A stretch of DNA of 64,000 nt, taken from the NCBI RefSeq assembly GCF_010731855.1, contig NZ_AP022620.1, positions 3,224,001 through 3,288,000 on the forward strand. Reading direction: 5' to 3'. Under the pieces are notes generated by a model. It did no database searches. It saw nothing but the letters and a program-made list of their open reading frames with translations, and was not told the DNA's origin. This document shows, piece by piece, positions 52,527 to 62,823 of this stretch (position 1 is its first letter; each line of letters starts with the position of its first letter). This DNA is from Mycolicibacterium anyangense. GTDB lineage: Bacteria; Actinomycetota; Actinomycetes; Mycobacteriales; Mycobacteriaceae. Position numbers and translations under genes: made by a program.

Positions 52527-52573
52527 TACGACAAAGGGGCTGCCACGCTGAGCGTGGCAGCCCCTTTGTCGTA
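52527..52573. terminator. Bidirectional terminator between phoU and pstB
   Basis: A perfect 22-bp inverted repeat (52527-52548 and 52552-52573) with a three-base loop. The arm core is GGGGCTGCCACGC, and A- and T-rich ends (TACGACAAAG and CTTTGTCGTA) serve as tails for either direction. It separates two convergent operons. Confidence 0.92.
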
Positions 52574-52580
52574 TCGAGCG

Positions 52581-53357
52581 TTATCCGAAGCGGCCGGAGA
52601 TGTAGTCCTCGGTGGCCTTCTGGCTGGGGTTGGAGAAGATCTTTTCGGTGTCGTCGATCTCCACCAGCTTGCCCGGCTTGCCGGTGGCCTCCAGGTTGAA
52701 GAACGCGGTCTGATCACTCACCCGGGCAGCCTGCTGCATGTTGTGGGTGACGATCACGATGGTGAAGTCCTGCTTGAGTTCGGAGATCAGATCCTCCACC
52801 GCAAGGGTCGAGATCGGATCCAGCGCCGAGCAGGGCTCGTCCATCAGCAGCACGTCGGGCTGCACGGCGATGGCGCGGGCGATACACAACCGCTGCTGCT
52901 GGCCGCCGGACAGGCCGCCACCGGGCTTGTCGAGACGATCCTTGACCTCGTTCCAGAGGTTGGCGCCCTTGAGCGAGCGCTCGCAGGTCTCGTCGAGAAC
53001 CTTGCGGTTGCGCACGCCCTGCAGCTTGAGGCCGGCCACCACGTTGTCGCGAATCGACATGGTGGGGAACGGGTTCGGCCGCTGGAACACCATGCCGATG
53101 GTCTTGCGCACACCCACCGGGTCGACCCCGGAGCCGTAGATGTCCTCGCCGTCGAGCAGCACCGACCCCTCGACGCGGGCGCCGGGGATGACCTCGTGCA
53201 TGCGGTTGAGAGTGCGCAGCACCGTGGACTTGCCACAGCCCGACGGGCCGATGAAGGCCGTCACGCTACGGGGCGGCACGGACATCGACACGTCGGAGAC
53301 CGCGTGGAACGAGCCGTAGTAGATGTTGACCTCTTTGAGGTCGAGACGCTTGGCCAT
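52581..53357 (-). CDS. pstB: Phosphate ABC transporter ATPase PstB/PhoT
   Basis: A 258-residue ABC ATPase. Walker A is GPSGCGKST (37-45), the signature is [14 protein letters not shown], Walker B is [13 protein letters not shown] and the switch His lies in [14 protein letters not shown]. It powers the PstSCA phosphate importer. ATG 53357 follows pstA by eight bases; the long upstream open frame is the shadow of pstA. In M. tuberculosis the ortholog Rv0820 (phoT) stands alone at this locus; here it closes a full pst operon. Confidence 0.96.
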   Translation of the reverse strand: MAKRLDLKEVNIYYGSFHAVSDVSMSVPPRSVTAFIGPSGCGKSTVLRTLNRMHEVIPGARVEGSVLLDGEDIYGSGVDPVGVRKTIGMVFQRPNPFPTMSIRDNVVAGLKLQGVRNRKVLDETCERSLKGANLWNEVKDRLDKPGGGLSGGQQQRLCIARAIAVQPDVLLMDEPCSALDPISTLAVEDLISELKQDFTIVIVTHNMQQAARVSDQTAFFNLEATGKPGKLVEIDDTEKIFSNPSQKATEDYISGRFG

Positions 53358-53365
53358 GGTGACTC

Positions 53366-54283
53366 CTAAACCTTCTTGGGAGCGAAGAATTTCGCGATGA
53401 AGCGGGCGCCGATGTTGAGCACCGCGATGAGCAGGATCAGCGTCAGTGCCGCGCCCCACAGCCGGTCGGTGGGGACCGGGTTGGCGCCGGCACCGGCCGA
53501 GGTCTGGTCGTACATCATGCCCGGCAGCGAGCCCATGAACCCGTTGAACATGTCGAAGTTCATCGCCTGGGAGTAGCCGACCAGGATCAGCAGCGGCGCA
53601 GTCTCGCCCATCACGCGGGCCAGGGCCAGCATGATGCCGGTGACGATGCCCGACAACGCTGTCGGAATGACAATGAGCGCAATGGTTTTCCACTTCGGAA
53701 CGCCCAGTGCGTAGCTGGCTTCACGCAGATCCATCGGCACGATCCGCAGCATCTCCTCGGTGGATCGCACGATGACCGGGATCATCAGCAACACCAGCGC
53801 CAGCGAGACGGCGAACCCGGAGCGCTGGAAGCCCAGAGTGGCGACCCACAGCGCGTAGATGAACAGCGCGGCGACGATCGAGGGCACACCGGTGAGGATG
53901 TCGACCATGAAGGTGGTGATCTTGCCCAGCTTGGTGCCGCCGCCGTATTCGACGAGATAGATACCGGTGAAGACACCGATCGGAATGGAGATGACCGCGC
54001 AGACCAGGCCCTGCAGCAGGGTGCCGATCAGTGCGTGGTACACGCCGCCGCCGGCCGCGAAGGCCGTCATCCCGGCCTGCGAGTTGGTCCACCAAGTGCT
54101 GTCCAGCACGGTGCTCAGCCCCTTGGTGATCACCGAATACAGCACCCACAGCAGGGGAACCACGGCGATCAGCACCGAGAGCGACACCAGCACGGTCGCG
54201 GTGTTGTTGACGATCTTGCGCTTGAGCCCGACGGGCTGGAACGTCGGCCCCTTGACCGGTCGGTCCAAGGTCTCGGCGGTCAT
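53366..54283 (-). CDS. pstA: Phosphate ABC transporter permease PstA
   Basis: A 305-residue permease with six membrane helices ([60 protein letters not shown] and others). The EAA-type loop is [23 protein letters not shown] 54283 overlaps the stop of pstC (ATGA). It forms the channel with PstC. The start agrees with the coupling. Confidence 0.95.
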   Translation of the reverse strand: MTAETLDRPVKGPTFQPVGLKRKIVNNTATVLVSLSVLIAVVPLLWVLYSVITKGLSTVLDSTWWTNSQAGMTAFAAGGGVYHALIGTLLQGLVCAVISIPIGVFTGIYLVEYGGGTKLGKITTFMVDILTGVPSIVAALFIYALWVATLGFQRSGFAVSLALVLLMIPVIVRSTEEMLRIVPMDLREASYALGVPKWKTIALIVIPTALSGIVTGIMLALARVMGETAPLLILVGYSQAMNFDMFNGFMGSLPGMMYDQTSAGAGANPVPTDRLWGAALTLILLIAVLNIGARFIAKFFAPKKV

Positions 54284-55353
54284 CGGGCACCCCTTCCGGT
54301 CACCGCGGCGCGGGCCGCCGAGTTGACCACGAATGTCAGCACGAACAGCACCAGACCCGCCGCGATGTAGGCGCCCGCCTTGTATTGGTCGTTGAATTCC
54401 GATGCGGCCGAGGCGATCTTGCTGGCGAAGGTGTAACCGGCGTCGAACAACGACCAGCCGAACGCCTTCTGCGTGCCGCGCAGGATGATCAGCAGCGCGA
54501 TCGTCTCACCGAGGGCTCGGCCCAGACCGAGCATCGCCCCGCTGATGTAGCCGGACAACCCGAACGGCAGCACGGTGGTCCTGACCACTTCCCAGCGGGT
54601 GGCGCCCAGCGCCAGCGCGGCCTCGATCTGGCCGCGTGGGGTCTGGACGAACACCTCGCGGGCGACCGCGGTGATGATCGGCAGGATCATCACCGCGAGC
54701 ACGATGCCCGCGGTGAAGATCGTGCCACCGCCGGCCACCGATGCATTGCCTGTCGAGAACAGGAACAACCAACCCAGATTCGTGTTGAGCCACAACGCCA
54801 GCGGCTTGATCACCGGCGCCAGGACGTACAGGCCCCAGACGCCGTAGATGATCGACGGCACCGCGGCCAGCAGGTCCACCATGTAGCCCAACGGCCCGGC
54901 CACCCGGCGCGGCGCGTACTGGGTCAGGAAGATCGCGATACCCAACGCCACCGGCATGGCGAGAACCAGCGCGAACAGCGACACGAACACCGTCACCTGG
55001 AGCAGGTCCAGGATGCCGAACTTCATGTGCGCCGTGTCGGTGGTGACCCAGTTCCCGCCGTAGGTGAAGAAGTTCACCTCGTTGCGCGACAGCGCGGGCA
55101 CCGCGCGCCAGACGAGGAAGAAGCCGATTGCGGCGATCAGGGTGATGATCAGGATGCCGGAGCCCTCCGAGAGTCCTCGGAAGATCCGGTCACCGAGCCT
55201 TACCTTGCTGTGCCCCGACGGATTCGTCGGAAGCGCCGGCTTTTCCGGGATGGGCTGCGCCACAACCTCACCTGACCCGGCATCCACCGGGTCAGGACCG
55301 GCCGTGTGATCGCTCACGTCCACCCCATCGCTCACTGATCTCTCCATCGTCAC
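54280..55353 (-). CDS. pstC: Phosphate ABC transporter permease PstC
   Basis: A permease of up to 357 residues. A polar N-terminus (about 65 residues) is followed by six helices ([57 protein letters not shown] and others) and the EAA-type loop [23 protein letters not shown] 55353 is the longest start; GTG 55335 has GGAGAG four bases before it and may be the real one. It lies 27 bases after pstS. Confidence 0.94.
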   Translation of the reverse strand: MTMERSVSDGVDVSDHTAGPDPVDAGSGEVVAQPIPEKPALPTNPSGHSKVRLGDRIFRGLSEGSGILIITLIAAIGFFLVWRAVPALSRNEVNFFTYGGNWVTTDTAHMKFGILDLLQVTVFVSLFALVLAMPVALGIAIFLTQYAPRRVAGPLGYMVDLLAAVPSIIYGVWGLYVLAPVIKPLALWLNTNLGWLFLFSTGNASVAGGGTIFTAGIVLAVMILPIITAVAREVFVQTPRGQIEAALALGATRWEVVRTTVLPFGLSGYISGAMLGLGRALGETIALLIILRGTQKAFGWSLFDAGYTFASKIASAASEFNDQYKAGAYIAAGLVLFVLTFVVNSAARAAVTGRGAR

Positions 55354-55380
55354 CGCAATCGACCTACCTCGCCAGTCTTG

Positions 55381-56511
55381 TTACTGAATTGCGTTGACGG
55401 CGGTCAGCAGCCGCTGCTTGAACGCGTCGGGCAGCGGCACATAGCCCGCAGCCGGGAGACCGGACTGGCCGTCGTTGGCGGCCACCGTCAGGAACGACTT
55501 GACCGCGGCGGCGGTGTCGGCGTCGTAGCCCTTGGAGCAGACGATCTCGTAGGTCGCCAGCATCAGCGGGTAGGCGCCGGGCTCCTTGGTCGCGTAGATC
55601 GAGTTCAGATCCAGCACCAGGTCGTTGCCCTCGGCCTTGAACTTGGCGGCGTCGATGGCCTTCTTCGCGGAATCGTCGCTCAGCGCCACAGCCCCGCCAC
55701 CGTTGTCGATCGACGCCGTGGCCAGGTTGGCCTGGCTGGCGAAGCCCTTCTCGACGTAGCCGATCGCGCCCGGGGTGGCCTGGATGGCCTGCACCACACC
55801 AGCGGACTTCTGCGCGCCTTCACCGGCGCCACCCTGGAACTCCTTGCCCGCACCCTTGGTCCAGCTCTGCGGAGCGGCGGCAGTCAGGTACTTCTGGAAG
55901 TTGTCGGTGGTGCCCGAGGAATCCGACCGGTAGATCGGGGTGATCTTCTGGTCCGGCAGGCTCACGCCGCTGTTCTCGGCGGCGATGGCCGGGTCGTTCC
56001 AGTTGGTGATGCCGCCGCTGAAGATCTTGGCGATGGTGTCACTGGTCAGGGTCAGCTTGTCGGCGCCGGGGACGTTGTAGGCCAGCGCGACCGGGCCGAA
56101 GACCAGCGGCAGGTTCCAGGCCGGGTTTCCGCCGCAGCGCTTGGCGGCGGCGTCCGGCTGATCCTTGGACAGCGCCGAGTCCGAGCCGGCGAAATCCACC
56201 TGGCCGGCGATGAACTGGGTGACGCCCGCACCGGAACCGGTCGGGTTGTACGACAGGTTCTTGCCCGCGCACTTCTGGCCCCACACCTGGTTGAACACCG
56301 CGATCGCATTCTGCTGCGCGGTCGAACCCTCGGCGGTCAGCGCGTTCTTGCCCCCGCAATCGGCCGAGGACGCCGACGAGCCGGATGCACCGGCCGACGA
56401 GGACGACGACTTGCTGTTGTTGTCGCTACCGCAGGCGGTCAACGTCAACCCGGTGATCGCTGTCGCGGACACGGTCACGAGGAACGCCTTGCCAAAGCTG
56501 TTCAGATTCAC
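55381..56511 (-). CDS. pstS: Phosphate-binding lipoprotein PstS
   Basis: A 376-residue lipoprotein. The signal peptide ends in the lipobox LTAC (TAITGLTLTACGSDNN), a Ser-rich linker follows, and the mature domain shows the phosphate-binding loops ALTAEGSTAQQNA, NPTGSGAGVTQF, DFAGSDSALSKD and YRSDSSGTTDNF. It captures phosphate outside the membrane for PstCAB. It is the first gene of the operon; three GTTCACC-type boxes lie about 95-125 bases upstream. Confidence 0.96.
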   Translation of the reverse strand: MNLNSFGKAFLVTVSATAITGLTLTACGSDNNSKSSSSSAGASGSSASSADCGGKNALTAEGSTAQQNAIAVFNQVWGQKCAGKNLSYNPTGSGAGVTQFIAGQVDFAGSDSALSKDQPDAAAKRCGGNPAWNLPLVFGPVALAYNVPGADKLTLTSDTIAKIFSGGITNWNDPAIAAENSGVSLPDQKITPIYRSDSSGTTDNFQKYLTAAAPQSWTKGAGKEFQGGAGEGAQKSAGVVQAIQATPGAIGYVEKGFASQANLATASIDNGGGAVALSDDSAKKAIDAAKFKAEGNDLVLDLNSIYATKEPGAYPLMLATYEIVCSKGYDADTAAAVKSFLTVAANDGQSGLPAAGYVPLPDAFKQRLLTAVNAIQ

Positions 56512-56604
56512 CTATCCCACTTTCTCCAGTTCGGTTCGCCTCGGCACAGCCGAACGCGTCATCGGGGAAGTTATGCGCCAGGGGTGGACGGAACCCGTTG
56601 AGAA

Positions 56605-56634
56605 GATGAACCCGGGGTGAACAGGTTGGTGAAC
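56605..56634 (-). promoter_or_regulatory. Triple Pho box upstream of pstS
   Basis: On the minus strand GTTCACC (56628-56634), GTTCACC (56616-56622) and GTTCATC (56605-56611) follow at 12- and 11-base intervals. This matches tandem PhoP/RegX3 boxes and predicts induction of pstSCAB by phosphate starvation. Confidence 0.7.
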
Positions 56635-56679
56635 GTGGCGTTGCGACCAGCCGGGCATCGGCTGTGACCGTCGCTGCCG

Positions 56680-58433
<1,754 letters not shown>

Positions 58434-58640
58434 CAGACTCTCCAATGCTCTGGATGGGAAACCGTCGACAGCGTCGTCGCGGTGACCTACCAGACTCATG
58501 GGCGACATATGGCCGTTACCGACCATGGGTCAACTAACTTTAACCCGCGACCTGCTATTTAGCCGATCTGAGCTCTTTCTGGACACCTCGGCGGGGTGCG
58601 CGGCCGCCGGTCGCGGCATCCGATAGGCAAGAATGTGCAG

Positions 58641-59438
58641 GTGCGGAAGCTGCTGACGGCCCTCGGCGCCGCGCTGCTCGCGGTGGTCATCGGGGCGGTC
58701 GGCGCCGACTTCGGGGCCACTATCTACGCCGAATACCGGCTGGCCCGGACCGTGCGCAGTGTCGCGGGACTGTCCTTCGACCCGTCGGTGGCGATCCTCG
58801 GCTTCCCGTTCATCCGGCAGGCCATGCGCCACCACTACAACGAGATCGAGATCAAGGCCAACGGGGTCGACCACGCCGTGACGGGCAAGGCGTCGCTGGA
58901 GGCCACCATGCACAACATCGACCTCACCGAGGCCTCCTGGCTGATCAGGCCACACGCCGAGCTGCCGGTGGGCAAGCTGGAGAGCCGGATCATCATCGAC
59001 TCCTCGCACCTTGGCCGCTACATCGGCATCAAGGATCTGATGGTCGAGGCGCCGTCGAGGGAGACCAATGACGCCACCGGCGGCACCACCGAGTCGGGCA
59101 TCTCGGGGAGCAAGGGGCTGGTGTTCACCGGGACGCCGAAGAAGGCCGGCTTCGACAGATCGGTCAGCGTGACCGTCGACCTGTCGATGGCCGGTCCGGA
59201 CCAGACCACCCTGGTGTTCACTGCCACCGGGATCGAGATGGGCCCCGGCACCGCGGACCAGGGCGTCCCGGAGGACAAGAAGGCCGCCGTGCTCGCCGCG
59301 TTCAGTGGCAGCCTGCCCGGCCAGAAGCTGCCGTTCGGTGTGCGTCCGACCACCCAAGGTGCCCGCGGATCGGACATCATCATCGAAGGCATCTCCGAGG
59401 GAGTAACCATCCGCCTCGACGGGTTCCCACAATCATGA
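58641..59438 (+). CDS. lmeA: LmeA, lipomannan elongation protein (DUF2993)
   Basis: A 265-residue exported protein, ortholog of Rv0817c. The N-terminal membrane/signal segment is LLTALGAALLAVVIGAVGAD. The DUF2993 body has ILGFPFIRQAMRHHYNEIEI, EATMHNIDLTEASWL and SRIIIDSSHLGRYIGIKDL. LmeA binds phospholipids and is needed for mannan polymerisation in lipomannan and lipoarabinomannan (literature on M. smegmatis). GTG 58641 is chosen, and GTG 58635 is equally possible. The next gene overlaps by four bases. Confidence 0.9.
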   Translation: MRKLLTALGAALLAVVIGAVGADFGATIYAEYRLARTVRSVAGLSFDPSVAILGFPFIRQAMRHHYNEIEIKANGVDHAVTGKASLEATMHNIDLTEASWLIRPHAELPVGKLESRIIIDSSHLGRYIGIKDLMVEAPSRETNDATGGTTESGISGSKGLVFTGTPKKAGFDRSVSVTVDLSMAGPDQTTLVFTATGIEMGPGTADQGVPEDKKAAVLAAFSGSLPGQKLPFGVRPTTQGARGSDIIIEGISEGVTIRLDGFPQS

Positions 59439-59857
59439 CTCCTGCACTTGTCACCGCGATCGTGGCGATCGTCGCCGCCTTGGGCATCGCCGCGGTGGCC
59501 GGCGTCCTGCACAACCGCCGCTCCGGCGTGCTGCGCGACACCGCCGAACCGTCCGCGATCGACACCAGCGACCTGGGCCTGTCCCGGACCGGACCGACCA
59601 TCGTGCACTTCAGCGCGGTCTGGTGCGGTCCGTGCAGCGGAGTGCGGCGGGTGGTCAACCAGGTGTGCGCCGAGATGCGTGAGGTAGCTCACGTCGAGAT
59701 CGATATGGATGCCAATCCGGCTGCTGCGCGCAAGCTTTCGGTGCTGTCCTTGCCGACGACGTTCATCTTCGACGCGCAGGGCCGGCAGCGGTACCGGACA
59801 TCGGGGGTCCCCAAGGTCGCTGACCTGCGCTCCGCCCTCGAGCCTCTATTGGCTTAA
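59435..59857 (+). CDS. thiX: Membrane-anchored thioredoxin-like protein ThiX
   Basis: A 140-residue thioredoxin-fold protein, ortholog of Rv0816c. An N-terminal membrane helix (VTAIVAIVAALGIAAVAGVL) is followed by the active site VWCGPCSGV and the cis-proline region LSLPTTFIFD. It probably acts as a disulfide reductase or thiol carrier; the sulfur genes follow downstream. ATG overlaps the lmeA stop (ATGA). Confidence 0.9.
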   Translation: MTPALVTAIVAIVAALGIAAVAGVLHNRRSGVLRDTAEPSAIDTSDLGLSRTGPTIVHFSAVWCGPCSGVRRVVNQVCAEMREVAHVEIDMDANPAAARKLSVLSLPTTFIFDAQGRQRYRTSGVPKVADLRSALEPLLA

Positions 59858-59874
59858 CGACGGGGTCATTGGGT

Positions 59875-59880
59875 ACCATG
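59875..59880 (+). promoter_or_regulatory. -10 box of the leaderless polycysteine leader
   Basis: TACCAT is followed by six bases and GTG 59887. Spacing is that of a leaderless mycobacterial transcript. Confidence 0.6.
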
Positions 59881-59886
59881 GCTGCC

Positions 59887-59979
59887 GTGTCCGCCCGCCT
59901 CGAGCTCATGCTCACCAAGCGCCGCGCAGTGGATCTGTGCCGCGTTGCGGGTTGTTGCTGTTGTTGTTGTAGCTGCTGA
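59887..59979 (+). CDS. Polycysteine leader peptide (cysteine attenuator)
   Basis: A 30-codon frame from GTG 59887 (ATG 59878 three codons upstream is the alternative). The peptide ends AGCCCCCCSC with six consecutive Cys codons and a further one before the stop. Polycysteine leaderless small ORFs are described in mycobacteria as cysteine-responsive attenuators; the one of this operon in M. smegmatis is Ms5788A, as I recall. Ribosome progress through the Cys codons decides whether the downstream ribosome-binding site is free. The peptide itself likely has no function. Confidence 0.88.
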   Translation: MSARLELMLTKRRAVDLCRVAGCCCCCCSC

Positions 59980-60060
59980 GTAGCTGCGCCTTTCTCGCGT
60001 CGCCACTCGGAGCAGGCCTTCTTGGCGTGTCTCCCCACCAGCCCACCCCAGCAACAGGAG
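59953..60060 (+). promoter_or_regulatory. Attenuator: Cys-codon segment pairs with the DUF4395 Shine-Dalgarno region
   Basis: TGTTGCTG (59953-59960), inside the Cys codon run, is the exact reverse complement of CAGCAACA (60049-60056), which directly abuts GGAG (60057-60060), the ribosome-binding site of the gene at 60068. A stalled ribosome on the Cys codons would cover the left arm and free the site. Confidence 0.65.
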
Positions 60061-60067
60061 TAGCTCC

Positions 60068-60535
60068 ATGTCGACCACGTCCAACACCTCTGCGACACCC
60101 GATCAGGTGGACGTCCGCGGCCCGCGTTTCGCGGCCTGGGTGACCACCGCCGTCCTGGTGGCGGTGCTCATCGTCTCGGCGGTCAGCACGGCTGGCGCGG
60201 CGATCCTCCTCGGTCTGCAGGCGGTGGTGTTCGCCATCGGCGCACTCGGCGGTCCGCGCAAGCATCCCTACGGCCGGATCTTCGCCACCGTGGTCGCGCC
60301 CCGCAAGGGGCCGGTCACCGAACGGGAACCCGTGCCGCCGTTGAAGTTTGCCCAACTGGTCGGATTCATTTTCGCCGTCGTCGGGTTCGCCGGGTTCGCC
60401 TTCGGCGCTCCGCTGCTCGGCGTCATCGCCACCGCCTTCGCACTGTTCGCCGCGTTCCTCAACGCGGCGTTCGGCATCTGCCTGGGCTGCCAGCTCTACC
60501 CGCTGGTGACCCGAGTGCGCCGTATCCCCGCATAA
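60068..60535 (+). CDS. DUF4395 membrane protein
   Basis: A 155-residue membrane protein with DUF4395: pairs of helices (WVTTAVLVAVLIVSAVSTAG, LLGLQAVVFAIGALGG, FAQLVGFIFAVVGFAGFAFG, IATAFALFAAFLNAAFG) and a conserved CLGCQLY cysteine pair at the end. It is the first gene of the cysteine-controlled operon with cysA and sseC. A role in sulfur compound transport or membrane sulfur transfer is inferred from this linkage. Confidence 0.85.
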   Translation: MSTTSNTSATPDQVDVRGPRFAAWVTTAVLVAVLIVSAVSTAGAAILLGLQAVVFAIGALGGPRKHPYGRIFATVVAPRKGPVTEREPVPPLKFAQLVGFIFAVVGFAGFAFGAPLLGVIATAFALFAAFLNAAFGICLGCQLYPLVTRVRRIPA

Positions 60536-60572
60536 GCCTGTACGACACAAAAGAATCGAAAGGAACCACTTC

Positions 60573-61406
60573 ATGGCTCGCTCCGACGTCCTGGTCTCCG
60601 CCGACTGGGCCGAGAGCAATCTCGACAACCCCAAGGTCGTCTTCGTCGAGGTCGACGAAGACGCCAGCGCCTACGACACCGGTCACATCGCCGGTGCCGT
60701 CAAGCTGGACTGGAAGAAGGATCTCCAGGATCCCATCAAGCGGGATTTCGTTGACGCCCAACAGTTCTCGAAGCTACTGAGCGACCGCGGCATCGGCAAC
60801 GACCACACCGTCGTGCTGTACGGCGGCAACAACAACTGGTTCGCCGCCTACGCCTACTGGTACTTCAAGCTCTACGGCCACGAGGACGTCAAGCTCCTCG
60901 ACGGCGGGCGCAAGAAGTGGGAGCTCGACGGCCGTCCGCTGAGCGCCGATACCGTCGAGCGGCCCGCCACCAGCTACACCGCCAAGGCCCTCGACAACAG
61001 CATCCGAGCACTGCGCGACGAGGTCATCGCCGCGATCGGTACCAAGAACCTGGTGGATGTCCGCTCACCTGACGAGTTCTCGGGCAAGATCCTGGCTCCG
61101 GCCCACCTGCCGCAGGAGCAGAGCCAGCGCCCCGGCCACATCCCCGGTGCCATCAACGTGCCGTGGAGCAAGGCCGCCAACGAGGACGGCACCTTCAAGT
61201 CGGACGAGGACCTGGCCAAGCTCTACGCCGACGCCGGCCTGGACGGCGAGAAGGAGACCATCGCCTACTGCCGCATCGGTGAGCGCTCGTCGCACACCTG
61301 GTTCGTGCTGCAGGAACTGTTGGGCCACAAGAACGTCAAGAACTACGACGGCAGTTGGACGGAATACGGCGCCCTGGTGGGTGCCCCAATCGAGTTGGGA
61401 AATTGA
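60573..61406 (+). CDS. cysA: Thiosulfate sulfurtransferase CysA (rhodanese)
   Basis: A 277-residue two-domain rhodanese, ortholog of Rv0815c (cysA2). The active cysteine is near residue 233 in IAYCRIGERSSHTW. The N-terminal domain (AYDTGHIAGAVKLDW, VVLYGGNNNWFA) lacks a catalytic Cys, as usual. It transfers sulfane sulfur from thiosulfate to acceptors. A good site (GAAAGGA) precedes the ATG. The operon continues with sseC. Confidence 0.95.
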   Translation: MARSDVLVSADWAESNLDNPKVVFVEVDEDASAYDTGHIAGAVKLDWKKDLQDPIKRDFVDAQQFSKLLSDRGIGNDHTVVLYGGNNNWFAAYAYWYFKLYGHEDVKLLDGGRKKWELDGRPLSADTVERPATSYTAKALDNSIRALRDEVIAAIGTKNLVDVRSPDEFSGKILAPAHLPQEQSQRPGHIPGAINVPWSKAANEDGTFKSDEDLAKLYADAGLDGEKETIAYCRIGERSSHTWFVLQELLGHKNVKNYDGSWTEYGALVGAPIELGN

Positions 61407-61408
61407 TC

Positions 61409-61711
61409 ATGTGCTCTGCACCGAAACAAGGACAGAACCTGCCCGCAGGCGTCGACCTGGAGAAGGAGACGGTGATCACCGGTCGCGTCGTCGATGGCAC
61501 CGGCCAGACCGTGGGCGGCGCCTTCGTGCGTCTGCTGGACTCCAGCGACGAGTTCACCGCTGAGGTCGTCGCCTCGGCCACCGGTGACTTCCGGTTCTTC
61601 GCCGCCCCCGGCACCTGGAAGGTGCGGGCGCTGTCGAAGCTGGGCAACGGTGACGTGACCGTCGCCCCCACCGGCGCCGGCATCCACGAAGTCGACATCA
61701 AGGTCGCCTGA
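61409..61711 (+). CDS. sseC: SseC, DUF1416 sulfur metabolism protein
   Basis: A 100-residue protein, ortholog of Rv0814c. ATG 61409 begins two bases after the cysA stop; longer frames overlap cysA and are rejected. The fold is carboxypeptidase-regulatory-like beta sandwich ([37 protein letters not shown]), and the N-terminus has a cysteine (MCSAPKQG). It always accompanies CysA rhodanese in mycobacteria; its exact job is unknown. Confidence 0.92.
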   Translation: MCSAPKQGQNLPAGVDLEKETVITGRVVDGTGQTVGGAFVRLLDSSDEFTAEVVASATGDFRFFAAPGTWKVRALSKLGNGDVTVAPTGAGIHEVDIKVA

Positions 61712-61744
61712 GCCGGTCACCGGCTCACGCTGACGTATCGCTGA

Positions 61745-61777
61745 CAGGGCTCGGGTGGCGACGCCGCCCGAGCCCTG
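61745..61777 (+). terminator. Hairpin terminator after sseC
   Basis: A 15-bp stem with one G-T pair (arms 61745-61759 and 61763-61777, core CAGGGCTCGGG) and a three-base loop, 33 bases past the stop. No T-run follows, as often in mycobacteria. It closes the sulfur operon just before a new promoter. Confidence 0.75.
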
Positions 61778-61783
61778 CGCGGT

Positions 61784-61795
61784 TAGACTCTCATC
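61784..61795 (+). promoter_or_regulatory. Leaderless promoter -10 for the 32-residue gene
   Basis: TAGACT (61784-61789) stands six bases before GTG 61796. This is a typical leaderless arrangement and starts the nitrobindin operon. Confidence 0.65.
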
Positions 61796-61894
61796 GTGGT
61801 TCTTTTCTACGAGATCCTTCTGGTTTCCACCGTCGTGCTGATCACCTGGTTCGCGCTCTATGCGCTGTACCGACTGATCACCGACGAGTCGTGA
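61796..61894 (+). CDS. 32-residue membrane peptide
   Basis: A very short gene, GTG start, sequence [20 protein letters not shown] then LYRLITDES: one membrane helix with a basic/acidic end. Its stop overlaps the start of nitrobindin (GTGA), so its translation delivers ribosomes to that gene. A leaderless promoter precedes it. It may be a real small membrane protein or mainly a coupling leader. Confidence 0.7.
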   Translation: MVLFYEILLVSTVVLITWFALYALYRLITDES

Positions 61895-62538
61895 CCTCTG
61901 ACGACATCGCCGGCAGCGGTGATCGGGCGGTCGCCGCGGCAGTCGAGCGCGCCAAGGAGACGGCGGGACGCAACATCCCGGCGTTCGACGACCTTCCGAT
62001 GCCCGCCGACACCGCCAACCTGCGCCAGGGTGCCGATCTGCACGACGCGCTGCTCGCGCTGCTCCCGCTGATCGGGGTGTGGCGCGGCGAAGGCGAGGGC
62101 CGCGGAGCAACCGGCGACTACCGGTTCGGTCAGCAGATCGTCGTGTCCCACGACGGCGGCGACTACCTGAACTGGGAAGCACGCTCCTGGCGGCTCGACG
62201 AAGAGGGCGCCTACCACTCCCCCGGCCTGCGCGAAACCGGCTTCTGGCGGTTCGTCACCGACCCCGAGGACCCGGCCGAGTCACAGGCCATCGAGCTGCT
62301 GCTGGCCCACTCGGCCGGCTACGTGGAGCTGTTCTACGGGCAGCCCCGCACCCAGTCCTCCTGGGAGCTGGTGACCGACGCGCTGGCCCGCAGCAAGTCC
62401 GGCGTTCTCGTCGGTGGCGCCAAGCGGCTCTACGGCATCGTCGAGAACGGCGACCTGGCCTATGTCGAGGAGCGGGTCGATGCCGACGGCGGGCTCGTGC
62501 CCCACTTGTCGGCCCGGCTGACGCGATACATCGGCTGA
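61891..62538 (+). CDS. Nitrobindin family haem protein (Rv0813c type)
   Basis: A 215-residue beta-barrel protein, ortholog of Rv0813c. The signature [13 protein letters not shown] (GxWxGxGxG type) marks the fatty-acid-binding-like barrel and H205 in [12 protein letters not shown] is the proximal haem ligand position. Nitrobindins bind ferric haem and isomerise peroxynitrite to nitrate. The N-terminal 55 residues are extra as in mycobacterial members. Coupled to the small gene before and the lipoprotein gene after. Confidence 0.9.
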   Translation: MTSDDIAGSGDRAVAAAVERAKETAGRNIPAFDDLPMPADTANLRQGADLHDALLALLPLIGVWRGEGEGRGATGDYRFGQQIVVSHDGGDYLNWEARSWRLDEEGAYHSPGLRETGFWRFVTDPEDPAESQAIELLLAHSAGYVELFYGQPRTQSSWELVTDALARSKSGVLVGGAKRLYGIVENGDLAYVEERVDADGGLVPHLSARLTRYIG

Positions 62539-62822
62539 TGCGGCGACTGCTCATCGGTGCGGCTGCCGCGGCCGCACTGCTTTCCGGATGTTCGTCGAGC
62601 CCCACCCCGTCGGGCCCGCCCACCACCATCAGCCCGGCTCCGACCGAGGCCACCATCACTCCCGCCGAGCACGGTTCGCTGGCGCACTGCCTCGCCCAGC
62701 ACGGCGTCGATGAGTCCGGCGGCTCGGTGGTCCTGGGCCCGCCGCCCGGCGTGGACCAGAAGACCTGGAACGACGCGATGAAGGCGTGCTCGACGCTGGG
62801 CCCCGGCCCGGCCGGCTCCTGA
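62538..62822 (+). CDS. Small lipoprotein
   Basis: A 94-residue lipoprotein. ATG 62538 overlaps the nitrobindin stop (TGATG). The signal peptide ends in LLSGC (AAAAAALLSGCSSSP); a Pro/Thr linker leads to a small domain with two cysteines (AHCLAQHGVDESGG, MKACSTLGPG). This HCLxxHGV...CxxL pattern occurs in many small mycobacterial exported proteins. Function unknown. Confidence 0.82.
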   Translation: MRRLLIGAAAAAALLSGCSSSPTPSGPPTTISPAPTEATITPAEHGSLAHCLAQHGVDESGGSVVLGPPPGVDQKTWNDAMKACSTLGPGPAGS

Positions 62823-62823
62823 A

